Shown here: positions 1 to 7,375 of the stretch, one piece after another | How the letters are laid out: every line of letters begins with the position of its first letter | Numbering within the stretch: position 1 is the first letter of the stretch | Source of the DNA: Dietzia sp. B32 | GTDB taxonomy: Bacteria > Actinomycetota > Actinomycetes > Mycobacteriales > Mycobacteriaceae | DNA length: 64,000 nt | Reading direction: 5' to 3' | Assembly (NCBI RefSeq): GCF_024732245.1 | Contig: NZ_CP093845.1 | Span: 2,728,001-2,792,000, forward strand | Made by a program: the position numbers and the translations under genes | The notes under the pieces: model-generated | Told to the model about the DNA's origin: nothing | Database searches by the model: none | The model's input: the letters and a program-made list of their open reading frames with translations, nothing else

Positions 1-339
1 GCACACGCGCGAGGCGCCGGCCGCGATGCCCGCTTTGGCCGCGGTGACGGCCTCGTCGGTGTTCAGCCAGGTGTAGCGCAGGATGCCGGCGGTGGAATTG
101 AGCCGCTGCGAGCAGTAGAAGCAGTCCTCCGGGCACAGGCCGCTCTTGAGGTTGACCAGGTAGTTGACCTTGACCTTGTTGCCGAAGTGCTCGAACCGCA
201 GCCGGGACGCGGCCGCGACCACCTCCATGAGCTCGGCGTCCGGCGAGTCGAGTACGGCGAGGGCGTCCGCCGCGGTGACGACTCCGCCGTCGAGTACGTG
301 ATCCGCGAGCTCGTGCCAGCGGGGGGTCGTGATGGCCAT
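1..339 (-). CDS. bioB: Biotin synthase BioB, N-terminal part (cut by window edge)
   Basis: Biotin synthase is a radical-SAM enzyme that inserts sulfur into dethiobiotin, the last step of biotin synthesis. The visible 113 codons start at the ATG at 339 ([15 protein letters not shown]), preceded by GGAGGAA at 342-348. They contain the radical-SAM motif CPEDCFYC with Cys69, Cys73 and Cys76, followed by SQRLNS as in BioB. The rest, including the Cys ligands of the [2Fe-2S] cluster, lies beyond position 1. The gene is divergent from a TetR-family gene, and two palindromes matching the BioQ operator sit directly upstream, so repression by BioQ is likely. Confidence 0.95.
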   Translation of the reverse strand, partial: MAITTPRWHELADHVLDGGVVTAADALAVLDSPDAELMEVVAAASRLRFEHFGNKVKVNYLVNLKSGLCPEDCFYCSQRLNSTAGILRYTWLNTDEAVTAAKAGIAAGASRVC

Positions 340-348
340 GGTTCCTCC

Positions 349-375
349 TGAACGCCGTTCACTGAACGCCGTTCA
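349..375. promoter_or_regulatory. Tandem BioQ-type operators
   Basis: The 13-mer TGAACGCCGTTCA occurs twice, at 349-361 and 363-375, one base apart (14-nt period). Each is an inverted repeat TGAAC-N3-GTTCA. The known BioQ box of corynebacteria and mycobacteria is TGAAC-N3-GTTAC or similar, so this is a close match. The pair begins 10 nt upstream of the bioB start and would block its promoter or ribosome access. Confidence 0.85.
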
Positions 376-397
376 AGCTAGCCCAGCGCGCCGGACT

Positions 398-410
398 TGT
401 ACAGCGTTCA
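398..410. promoter_or_regulatory. Possible third, weaker BioQ half-operator
   Basis: TGTACAGCGTTCA differs from the two upstream 13-mers at three positions but keeps the right half CGTTCA. It lies 22 nt after the second operator and 35 nt before the likely bioQ start, a position that would suit autoregulation. Confidence 0.45.
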
Positions 411-444
411 GGAGGATGTGGCCGCAAAGGTAGGATCAGCGCTC

Positions 445-981
445 GTGGCCCTGACTAAGACGGCGGTCGTCGACACCGCCCTGGAACTGCTCCGCGAGTC
501 GGGGCTTCCCGGCATGTCGATGCGCACGCTGGCGACCCGACTGGGGGTCCAGCCGAGTGCGTTGTACTGGCACGTCCCGTCCAAGCAGGCCCTGCTCACG
601 GTTGTCGCCGAGCGCATCCTCGCGACCATGGGTCCGGTCGGTGCCGGGCGGTCGGCCGCCGATGGGCTCCGCGCGGTCGGCGAGGCCCTGCGTGCGGCCG
701 TCACGGGTGTGCCGGACGGCGCCGAGATCGTGGCACTGGGTCTGGCCGCGGGTGCGGTGAACCCGGTTGCCGAGGTGGTGGAGGCGACGTGCGCCCGCCA
801 CGGACTTCAGGGCCGGGCGCCGGGGTTGACCACGGCCCTGACCGGGTACGTGGTGGGCCTGAGCCTGGAGGAACAGACCCACCACAACCTCACGGTCGCC
901 GACCCCGACACTCCGGCGGTCGAGTTCGACCCGCGCTTCCGGGAGGGGCTCGACGCGCTGCTCGCCGGCGTCCAGGCCTGA
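445..981 (+). CDS. bioQ: TetR-family biotin repressor BioQ
   Basis: A 178-residue TetR-family regulator. The N-terminal helix-turn-helix is about residues 22-45 (MRTLATRLGVQPSALYWHV), followed by a TetR C-terminal ligand domain. GTG 445 is chosen because AAGGTAGGA lies just upstream and the family begins close to the first helix. An in-frame TTG at 397 and a GTG at 418 are less convincing; GTG 418 has a Shine-Dalgarno only 2 nt away. Divergent position from bioB and the TGAAC-N3-GTTCA operators between them identify it as BioQ, which in corynebacteria and mycobacteria represses biotin genes. Direct effector is not visible from sequence. Confidence 0.85.
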   Translation: MALTKTAVVDTALELLRESGLPGMSMRTLATRLGVQPSALYWHVPSKQALLTVVAERILATMGPVGAGRSAADGLRAVGEALRAAVTGVPDGAEIVALGLAAGAVNPVAEVVEATCARHGLQGRAPGLTTALTGYVVGLSLEEQTHHNLTVADPDTPAVEFDPRFREGLDALLAGVQA

Positions 982-988
982 CGACTCC

Positions 989-1051
989 CATCGAGAAGAG
1001 CGTCCGGCCCACGTCTGGCGAGTAGACGTGTGCCGAACGCTCTTGTCGATG
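989..1051. terminator. Very long hairpin, bidirectional terminator
   Basis: Arms of about 28 nt (989-1016 and 1024-1051) pair with few mismatches around a 7-nt loop. The outer part CATCGAGAAGAGCGT matches the complement of ACGCTCTTGTCGATG with one mismatch. It lies between the convergent ends of bioQ (+) and the CAP-domain gene (-), so it can end transcription from both sides. It is much longer than an ordinary actinobacterial terminator. Confidence 0.7.
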
Positions 1052-1083
1052 GCGCTGTCCGCCCCGGGGTGGGGGCGGCGGTG

Positions 1084-1674
1084 TCAGTACCGGGCGAAGA
1101 CCTGGGTGGCGTAGAGCTTGCCGTCCGCGGCCACCGCGGCACCGACGCCCATCGACGTGTGGCCCGGGTTGAGCAGGTTCACCCGGTGGCCGGGCGATGC
1201 CATCCACTGGCCCACCAGCTGCTGCGGGGTGGCGTGGGCGTAGTTCTGCAGGACGTTCTCGCCGTGGTGGCCCCATCCGCCGGGGATCTGCGCGCCGACG
1301 TCCGGGTTGTGGAACATCCGGTTCTGCGCGGCCTGGGTGCCGCTCCAGTTGGTGGCCACCTGGGTGAGACCGCCGTCGACGGCGAGCGGGGCGAGGCCGT
1401 GCGCGGCGCGGGCCGCGTTGGTCGCGCCCTCGAGCTGCGCGCGGTACTCGGCGGAGGCGGGATCGATCGCGGGCACCGCACCGGCGGGGGCGGGGTTGGC
1501 GAAGCCGATCGTCAGGCCCGGCAGGTGGATCTGGGGAAGCTGGATCTGCGGCGCCTGTGCCGACGCCTGCGGGGCCGCGCCCAGCGCGAGGGTGGTGGAG
1601 GCCGCAGCGACCAGGAGCAGGCCGCGCCGCAGGTGATGGAGGGCTCGGGTCACGAGAGTCGTTACCTTTCGCAT
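1084..1674 (-). CDS. Secreted CAP-domain (SCP/PR1) protein 1
   Basis: 196 residues: an N-terminal signal peptide (basic start, hydrophobic GLLLVAAASTTLALG, cleavage near ASA-QA), a Pro/Gln/Leu-rich linker, and a CAP domain of about 120 residues. Typical CAP motifs are present: RMFHNPDV, GENVLQNY, SPGHRVNLLNPGHTSMGVG and the closing YATQVFARY. His and Glu residues of the usual CAP cavity are kept. Function of bacterial CAP proteins is mostly unknown; some bind lipids or act at the cell wall. ATG 1674 is preferred over an upstream TTG at 1707. First of three adjacent CAP genes on this strand. Confidence 0.88.
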   Translation of the reverse strand: MRKVTTLVTRALHHLRRGLLLVAAASTTLALGAAPQASAQAPQIQLPQIHLPGLTIGFANPAPAGAVPAIDPASAEYRAQLEGATNAARAAHGLAPLAVDGGLTQVATNWSGTQAAQNRMFHNPDVGAQIPGGWGHHGENVLQNYAHATPQQLVGQWMASPGHRVNLLNPGHTSMGVGAAVAADGKLYATQVFARY

Positions 1675-1678
1675 GCCG

Positions 1679-1697
1679 CGACCCGACGTTCGGGTCG
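1679..1697. promoter_or_regulatory. Perfect 8-bp palindrome before CAP gene 1
   Basis: CGACCCGA-CGT-TCGGGTCG is a perfect inverted repeat with a 3-nt spacer. It begins 4 nt upstream of the ATG at 1674 and occupies the place where a Shine-Dalgarno is expected; none is visible. It could be an operator or a translation-controlling hairpin. If TTG 1707 is the real start it would be coding. Confidence 0.4.
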
Positions 1698-1813
1698 CCG
1701 GGCGCAACGGTAGGAACCGATCACCGCGTTAAGCCAGCCGTAACCACCCCGTGACCCTGGTGACCAGCCACGGAGTCGGCGTCGGCCACCCCCGCTGGAC
1801 GAGCGTCCGCGAG

Positions 1814-2458
1814 TCAGTCGCGGGCGAAATCCTGCACCACGTGCACGGTGCCGTCCTCGGCGGTGGCCACCCCCACGCCGACTCGGACGAACTCGCCGTC
1901 CAGCATCCGCTCACGCATGCCGGTGTCGCCGAGGAGTGCCGCGAGTGCCTGCTGCGGGCTGGCGCCGGCGGGCAGTGCCAACACGGTCCGGTCGCCCGCA
2001 CGGTCGGCACGGTCGGCGTCCGCGTCCGCGTCGGGGGCGTCGGGGTCGGCACCCACCCGGGCGTCCGCGGGGACGGTCACCTCCCCGGTCGTGGGGTCGC
2101 CGGCGGCGAGCTCCGCCGCGCGCTCGCGGGCCGAGGCCTCGAGCTCGTGGTCGGTGACGAGCCGGTCGGCGCCCACCACGAGGCGGGCCTCGTTGACCGC
2201 CGCCACCACGCTGCCCTCGAACGCCATCAGCCTGACCTCCTCCGGCAGCAGCTCGGAGGCGCCGGCAGCCGCCGGGTCGGTCACCGGGGCGGGTGCTGCT
2301 CCCGGGGTCCCCGCGGCGAGCGAGGACAGACCGGGGATCGCGGCGAAGAACGGCAGGGCGAGCTCCAGGGAACCCTGCGCCGACGCCGTACCCGTACCGG
2401 AGGCGAGTAGGAGGGCGGCCGCCCCGGTGGCGACGGCGGAACGAAGGGGATGACGCAC
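1814..2458 (-). CDS. Secreted degenerate CAP-like protein 2
   Basis: 214 residues from GTG 2458 (AAAGGA 9 nt upstream). A signal peptide (LRSAVATGAAALLLASGTGTASA) is followed by a Pro/Ala linker and a domain whose end, MLDGEFVRVGVGVATAEDG then VVQDFARD, matches the C-terminal CAP pattern of its two neighbours. The front part (VVAAVNEARLVVGADRLVTD) also fits the first CAP helix. The diagnostic HNP and GEN motifs are missing and an acidic insert (DPDAPDADADADRAD) replaces the centre. Likely a diverged CAP paralogue that has lost the cavity residues. Exact role unknown. Confidence 0.75.
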   Translation of the reverse strand: MRHPLRSAVATGAAALLLASGTGTASAQGSLELALPFFAAIPGLSSLAAGTPGAAPAPVTDPAAAGASELLPEEVRLMAFEGSVVAAVNEARLVVGADRLVTDHELEASARERAAELAAGDPTTGEVTVPADARVGADPDAPDADADADRADRAGDRTVLALPAGASPQQALAALLGDTGMRERMLDGEFVRVGVGVATAEDGTVHVVQDFARD

Positions 2459-2620
2459 GCGATGGTCCTTTCCTCGGGCCGCGGCTCGCGCCGGGGCCTG
2501 TGTGTGGAGCAGGGTCCGCCGGGACAGCGTCCAAGCGGGTTCACTCCTACCTCTGTCGTCACTCTAGTCACACGCGTTACATCGGTGCGATTCGTGCGGC
2601 GGGGTACGCCTGACGACGAC

Positions 2621-2660
2621 GACGCCCCCGCCGCCGGTGTGAACCGGGGACGGGGGCGTC
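2621..2660 (-). terminator. Terminator hairpin of CAP gene 3
   Basis: GACGCCCCCGCCGCCGGT pairs with ACCGGGGACGGGGGCGTC around GTGA, with two mismatches. It lies 36 nt past the stop codon of the gene at 2696-3229 and upstream of CAP gene 2, suggesting that the CAP genes are at least partly separate transcription units. Confidence 0.7.
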
Positions 2661-2695
2661 GAGATGGGTGCGGCGACCGAGGAGGCCGGGGCGGG

Positions 2696-3229
2696 TCAGC
2701 TCAGTCGGACGAAGTTCTGGGTGGAGTACAGCTTCCGGCTGTCCGCGACCTCCAGGCCCACGCCGAGGTGGGTGTGTGCCGGGTTGAGCAGGTTGAGGCG
2801 ATGCGGCAGGGAGTTCATCCACTGCTGGACGAGCGCCTCGCCGGAGGCGCCGCACCAGTTCTGCAGCACGTTCTCGCCGTAGCTGCGCCACTGGCCTGTG
2901 TAGGTCGCGGTGACCTGGGCCTTGATGTCCGGGTTGTGGTACATCCGGTCCTCGGCCGCCATCCGCTCGCTCCAGTTCTGGGCGATCCGGTCCAGGCTGT
3001 CGAGTCGCGCGACGGGAGCCACCTTGGCGGCGGCGCGCTCGCGGTTGGTGTGCTCGTGGATGTCCGAGATCACCTGGTCGACCTCGGCCGGGGTCGCCTG
3101 CTCGCAGGGGGCGGGCGCGCCCACGGTGAAGCTGAGGGACTGGGCGGCGGTGACGGGGGCGGTCAGGGCGAGGAAGGTGGCCGCAGCGGCGGCGACGGCG
3201 CCGATGCGCCGCCTGACGATGGTTCGCAT
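2696..3229 (-). CDS. Secreted CAP-domain (SCP/PR1) protein 3
   Basis: 177 residues starting at ATG 3229 with AGGA 9 nt upstream. A signal peptide ends near VTA-AQS, followed directly by a CAP domain: HEHTNRERAAAKVAPV, RMYHNPDIKAQ, YGENVLQNWCG, SLPHRLNLLNPAHTHLGVGLE and LYSTQNFVRLS. Cavity His and Glu motifs are intact. Two cysteines (near residues 42 and 127) could form a disulfide outside the membrane. It is closest in motifs to CAP protein 1, and both differ from the degenerate CAP protein 2 between them, which suggests local duplication and divergence. Confidence 0.88.
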   Translation of the reverse strand: MRTIVRRRIGAVAAAAATFLALTAPVTAAQSLSFTVGAPAPCEQATPAEVDQVISDIHEHTNRERAAAKVAPVARLDSLDRIAQNWSERMAAEDRMYHNPDIKAQVTATYTGQWRSYGENVLQNWCGASGEALVQQWMNSLPHRLNLLNPAHTHLGVGLEVADSRKLYSTQNFVRLS

Positions 3230-3555
3230 TGAGGGGATTCCTGAGGGGTCGGGGGACGTCGGGAGAACATGTGGCCGAGGGAAGCCACGAACTTGAGGAT
3301 AAGGTCGGTTCTTCGAGATCGCCGCATTATCAACCCCGGTCGCCGGGCGTCGCCGGTCCCGAAATCAGCAGGTCACACGACTTCTTTGCTGACTCGTCAC
3401 AGAGACAACCGTCCATTAAGCGTCACGATGCCGCCCGGTCGGCGGATGGTCGTGCCCCTGATCGGCCCGCACGCCCTGATCGTCCGAGGTCGACCGGTGA
3501 GCGAAAATTCCTCTACCGGCGAGCCCGCACATTCCCACCAGGCAGAATCAGCCCC
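3230..3555. other. Intergenic region, divergent promoters
   Basis: 326 nt between CAP gene 3 (-) and the reductase gene (+). It must hold both promoters. It is less GC-rich around 3300-3420 than the flanking genes. No RNA gene or convincing operator was recognised. Confidence 0.4.
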
Positions 3556-5619
3556 ATGGGCCACAGTCATGCTCACCTCCTCAGCCCGATCACCGTCGGA
3601 AACCTCACCCTGCGCAACCGCATCGTCATGGGGTCCATGCACACCGGGATGGAAGACCGGTCCAGGCACCTGCCCGAGCTCACCGCCTACTTCACCGAGC
3701 GGGCGCGCGGCGGCGCCGCCCTCATGGTCACGGGCGGGTACGCGCCCAATGTGGAGGGATGGCTGCTGCCGGCGGGCTCGCTGATGGCCTCCCGCCGGAT
3801 GGCCGACAAGCACCGCGGGCTCACCGACGCCGTCCACGCCGAGGGCGCGCACATCCTCCTGCAGGTCCTTCACGCCGGTCGCTACGGGTACCACCCGTTC
3901 GTCCGCTCGGCCGCGTCGACCACGTCACCGATCAGCATGTTCAGGGCGCTCGCCCTGAGCTCCCGGGGCATCGAGCGGACCATCGACGACTGGGTCCGCG
4001 CCGCCCGCCTGGCGGCGCGCGCGGGGTACGACGGCATCGAGGTCATGGGCTCCGAGGGCTACCTCATCAACCAGTTCCTCGCCGCCCGGACCAACGACCG
4101 CACCGACGCCTGGGGCGGCACCGCGAGCAGGCGGATGCGGTTCCCCGAGGAGATCGTGCGCCGCATCCGCGCCGAGGTGGGCCCCGACTTCCTGCTGCAG
4201 TACCGGATCAGCCTGCTCGACCTGGTCGACGGCGGCCAGTCGTGGGAGGAGACCGCCGAGCTCGCGCAGCGCCTGGAGTCCGCCGGCGTCGACGTGTTCA
4301 ACACCGGCATCGGCTGGCACGAGTCACGCATCCCCACCATCGTCACCTCCGTGCCGCGGGCCGCGTTCGTCGACCTCACCGCCCGGCTCAAGCAGACCGT
4401 CGGCGTCCCGGTGATCGCCTCCAACCGCATCAACACCCCGGACACCGCCGAGCAGATCCTCGCCGGCGGGCAGGCGGACCTGGTGTCCATGGCGCGGCCG
4501 CTACTGGCCGACCCGGCGTTCGCGGCCAAGGTCGCCGAGGGGCGGTCCGACGAGGTCAACCTCTGCATCGCCTGCAACCAGGCCTGCCTCGACCACTCCT
4601 TCGCGAACAAGCGCGCCTCCTGCCTGGTCAACCCGCGCGCGGGCCGCGAGACGGAGCTGCTGCTCACCGTGGCGCCCACGCGGCGCCGGGTGGCGGTGGT
4701 CGGCGCGGGACCCGCGGGGCTGGCGTGCGCGGAGGCCGCCGCGTCCCGCGGGCTCGCGGTGGAGGTGTTCGAGGCCTCCGACGAGATCGGCGGGCAGTTC
4801 CGCTACGCGATGCGCGTCCCGGGCAAGGAGGAGTTCGCGGCGTCGATCGCCTACTTCAGCCGTCGCCTGGACGTCCTCGGCGTGCCCGTCCACACCGGTC
4901 GCCGCGCCCGCCCGGACGATCTCACCGGGTTCGACCACGTGGTGATCGCCACCGGGGTCCGGCCGCGCGAGATCACGATCCCCGGCGCCGATCACCCCAT
5001 GGTGATGACCTACCCCGAGCTGCTCACCGGCGCACGCACCCCCGGTCGCCGGGTCGCGGTGATCGGCGCCGGCGGGATCGGTGTGGACGTCTCCCAGTTC
5101 CTGTTGGCCGGCGGGCCCGGGATCGCCGTCGACGGCCGCGAACCGAGCGGCCACTCCACGGATGTGGAGGCGTGGCGGCGCCACTGGGGCGTGGCGAACC
5201 CGGCGTTCGAGCGGGCAGGCCTGGGGAAGGCCGTGCACGCCGATCCCGCCCACGAGGTGCACCTGCTCCAGCGCAAGACCTCGCGCATCGGGCGGGGACT
5301 GGGCAAGACCACCGGCTGGGTGCATCGCGCCGAGCTCGAGGCCGGCGGCGTCCGGCAGTACACCGGGGTGACCTACCAGAAGATCGACGACGACGGGCTG
5401 CACATCCTCGACCCGGAAGGCCGTCCGCAGGTCGTGCGGGTGGACTCGGTGGTGGTGTGCGCGGGCCAGGAGTCGGTGCGCGATCTGGTCGGCCGGGCCG
5501 ATCGTCCGGGGGCCGGTGTTGGCGGCCGGGTCCACGTGATCGGTGGCGCGGATGTGGCCGCCGAGCTGGACGCCAAGCGGGCGATCAAGCAGGGCGTGGA
5601 GCTCGCGGCAGCGCTCTAG
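3556..5619 (+). CDS. fadH: NADPH-dependent 2,4-dienoyl-CoA reductase (FadH type)
   Basis: 687 residues, near the 672 of E. coli FadH, which reduces 2,4-dienoyl-CoA during oxidation of unsaturated fatty acids. An old-yellow-enzyme TIM barrel (1-335) binds FMN (LQVLHAGRYG at 102-111). Tyr169 in SEGYLINQFL and His255 in GIGWHES match the two catalytic residues. A [4Fe-4S] ligand set follows: Cys337, Cys340, Cys344 and Cys356. The C-terminal half is an FAD/NADPH domain with GAGPAG at 383-388 and a second GAGGIG. ATG 3556 starts the barrel; in-frame codons upstream to 3229 are not family-like. It stands alone on its strand, so regulation cannot be inferred. A related flavin reductase with another substrate is possible. 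Confidence 0.9.
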   Translation: MGHSHAHLLSPITVGNLTLRNRIVMGSMHTGMEDRSRHLPELTAYFTERARGGAALMVTGGYAPNVEGWLLPAGSLMASRRMADKHRGLTDAVHAEGAHILLQVLHAGRYGYHPFVRSAASTTSPISMFRALALSSRGIERTIDDWVRAARLAARAGYDGIEVMGSEGYLINQFLAARTNDRTDAWGGTASRRMRFPEEIVRRIRAEVGPDFLLQYRISLLDLVDGGQSWEETAELAQRLESAGVDVFNTGIGWHESRIPTIVTSVPRAAFVDLTARLKQTVGVPVIASNRINTPDTAEQILAGGQADLVSMARPLLADPAFAAKVAEGRSDEVNLCIACNQACLDHSFANKRASCLVNPRAGRETELLLTVAPTRRRVAVVGAGPAGLACAEAAASRGLAVEVFEASDEIGGQFRYAMRVPGKEEFAASIAYFSRRLDVLGVPVHTGRRARPDDLTGFDHVVIATGVRPREITIPGADHPMVMTYPELLTGARTPGRRVAVIGAGGIGVDVSQFLLAGGPGIAVDGREPSGHSTDVEAWRRHWGVANPAFERAGLGKAVHADPAHEVHLLQRKTSRIGRGLGKTTGWVHRAELEAGGVRQYTGVTYQKIDDDGLHILDPEGRPQVVRVDSVVVCAGQESVRDLVGRADRPGAGVGGRVHVIGGADVAAELDAKRAIKQGVELAAAL

Positions 5620-5658
5620 GGTGCGGCGATCCCGGCCGCGCGGCCCGCGCGGGCGGGG

Positions 5659-7314
5659 TCAGCCACAGCGCACCTCGCGGCGGCGGTCGACGATGCTGAA
5701 CGCCAACGCTCCCGCGGCGAGGGTCGCGATGAGTCCCAGCGCCACCCGGAACGCCAGCAGCCAGTCGTCCTGCGTCTCGACGATCCAGAACAGCACGCCC
5801 GGCACCATCGCCGTACCCACCGCGGTGCCCATGCGCTGGCCCAGCGAGATGATGCTGCCGGCGACCCCGCCGTAGGCCGGGTCCACCGCGCGCAGGGTGA
5901 GCGTCTGGTTGGGGGAGATGGTCATGCCCTGCGCGGTGCCCATCAGCGTGGCGGGGACCATGAAGATCAGGTAGCTCACCGCCCCGGACTCCACGACGCC
6001 CGCGAGCAGGATGAACGTCAGCAGGGCGGTGATGGTGAGGCAGAACCCGCCGATGACCATCCGCCGCCCGAGCTGGAGGACGAATCGCCCGGCGACCTGC
6101 GCCGAGATGGCCGCGCAGATCGAGGCGGGCAGGCTGACGAACGCCGAGTCGATGGGCGCGTAGCCCAGGTGGAACTGCAGGTACATCGGCATGACGATCC
6201 ACAGGCTGGTGCCGCCGACGAAGTAGATCGACACGATGATCATGCCGTTGCGGAACGCCGGGTCGCGGAAGATGTCCGGGTTGACCAGCGGCGGTCGCCC
6301 GATGCGCTCGTACCGCCGCTCCCACCAGGCGAACGCGGCCAGGACACCCAGCCCGACCGGCACCAGCGCCCAGTAGGCGGGGTTCCCGCCGCGGGTGAGG
6401 AAGGGGAGCATCAGGGACAGCACGGCCACGCCGAGCAGGACGATGCCGACCGGGTCGAGGTCCAACCGTGCCCGCCGGGGCCGCGGATGCGGCTTCGGCA
6501 GGGCTGCGTTCACCGCAGCAGTGATCCTCGAGGCGCGGGAGGCCTCGTCGTCGTACTCACCGCCGTCGTACTGGCCACCATCCCGCTCGGCGGCCAGGCG
6601 CGCCATGTCGCCGGCACGTGCGGCGGACCCGCCCACGTCGGGTCCCGCCTCACCGGGCGGCAGGCGGCGGTCGTCGGGCAACCACCGCTGCCCCAGCACC
6701 ATCGCGAGCACACCGAGCGGCACGTTGACCAGGAACATCGCGCGCCAGCCCAGGTCGTCGCCGAGGACCTCGATGAGCACCCCGCCCACCAGGGGCCCGG
6801 ACGCGGTGGCGATGGAGACCGTGGTGGCCAGGGTGGCGAACGCCCGCGCCCGGGCCGCCCCGCGGAAGTACTTCTGGATGAGCCCGAACGTCTGCGGGTT
6901 GAGCATCCCCGAGCCGACGCCCTGGATGAGGCGCGCCAGGTTGAGCATCTCGATCGACTGCGCGAACCCGGCCACGACGGCGCCGCCGACGAACACCGCC
7001 ACGCCCGCCAGGAACAGCCGCTTGCGCCCGGTCGCGTCACCCAGTCGGCCCGACGGGACGAGCAGCAACCCGAACGCCAGCGCGTACCCGGACACCACCC
7101 ACTGCAGGCCCCGGGAATCCGAGTCCAGCGCCGTGCCGATCACCGGCAGCGCCACGTTGATCACCGACAGCGCGAGCAGCGCCATGAACATCGGCACCAT
7201 CAGGGTGGTGAGGACCCGGGCGGTGCTCACCGGCCGGGGCGTCGCGGGGGTCAGGGGCTCGTCGGTCACTTCCGCGATGGTATCCACGGTCCGCCGCAGC
7301 CGCGCCGAGGTCAC
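5659..7314 (-). CDS. MFS drug exporter, DHA2 (EmrB/QacA) family
   Basis: Up to 551 residues with about 14 membrane segments, as in proton-driven multidrug exporters of the DHA2 group. The loop between segments 2 and 3 carries the MFS motif GRLGDATGRKR, and motif C-like GLxGP is replaced by TASGPLVGGVL in segment 5. A long hydrophilic loop rich in Asp/Gly/Tyr (about residues 225-285) lies between the six-segment halves. GTG 7314 gives the longest form; GTG codons at 7287 and 7269 are equally possible starts and would leave more room for a promoter shared with the divergent gene at 7376. Substrate unknown. Confidence 0.85.
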   Translation of the reverse strand: MTSARLRRTVDTIAEVTDEPLTPATPRPVSTARVLTTLMVPMFMALLALSVINVALPVIGTALDSDSRGLQWVVSGYALAFGLLLVPSGRLGDATGRKRLFLAGVAVFVGGAVVAGFAQSIEMLNLARLIQGVGSGMLNPQTFGLIQKYFRGAARARAFATLATTVSIATASGPLVGGVLIEVLGDDLGWRAMFLVNVPLGVLAMVLGQRWLPDDRRLPPGEAGPDVGGSAARAGDMARLAAERDGGQYDGGEYDDEASRASRITAAVNAALPKPHPRPRRARLDLDPVGIVLLGVAVLSLMLPFLTRGGNPAYWALVPVGLGVLAAFAWWERRYERIGRPPLVNPDIFRDPAFRNGMIIVSIYFVGGTSLWIVMPMYLQFHLGYAPIDSAFVSLPASICAAISAQVAGRFVLQLGRRMVIGGFCLTITALLTFILLAGVVESGAVSYLIFMVPATLMGTAQGMTISPNQTLTLRAVDPAYGGVAGSIISLGQRMGTAVGTAMVPGVLFWIVETQDDWLLAFRVALGLIATLAAGALAFSIVDRRREVRCG

Positions 7315-7375
7315 GGCCCGGCAACAACCCCGTCACGGCCTATACGGGGACGGCCCCGATCAGTAGCGTCAGGCT

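Noticed and set aside
397-444. TTG 397 as bioQ start
   Set aside because: It would place the start within the operator zone with no Shine-Dalgarno, and the extra residues are not TetR-like.
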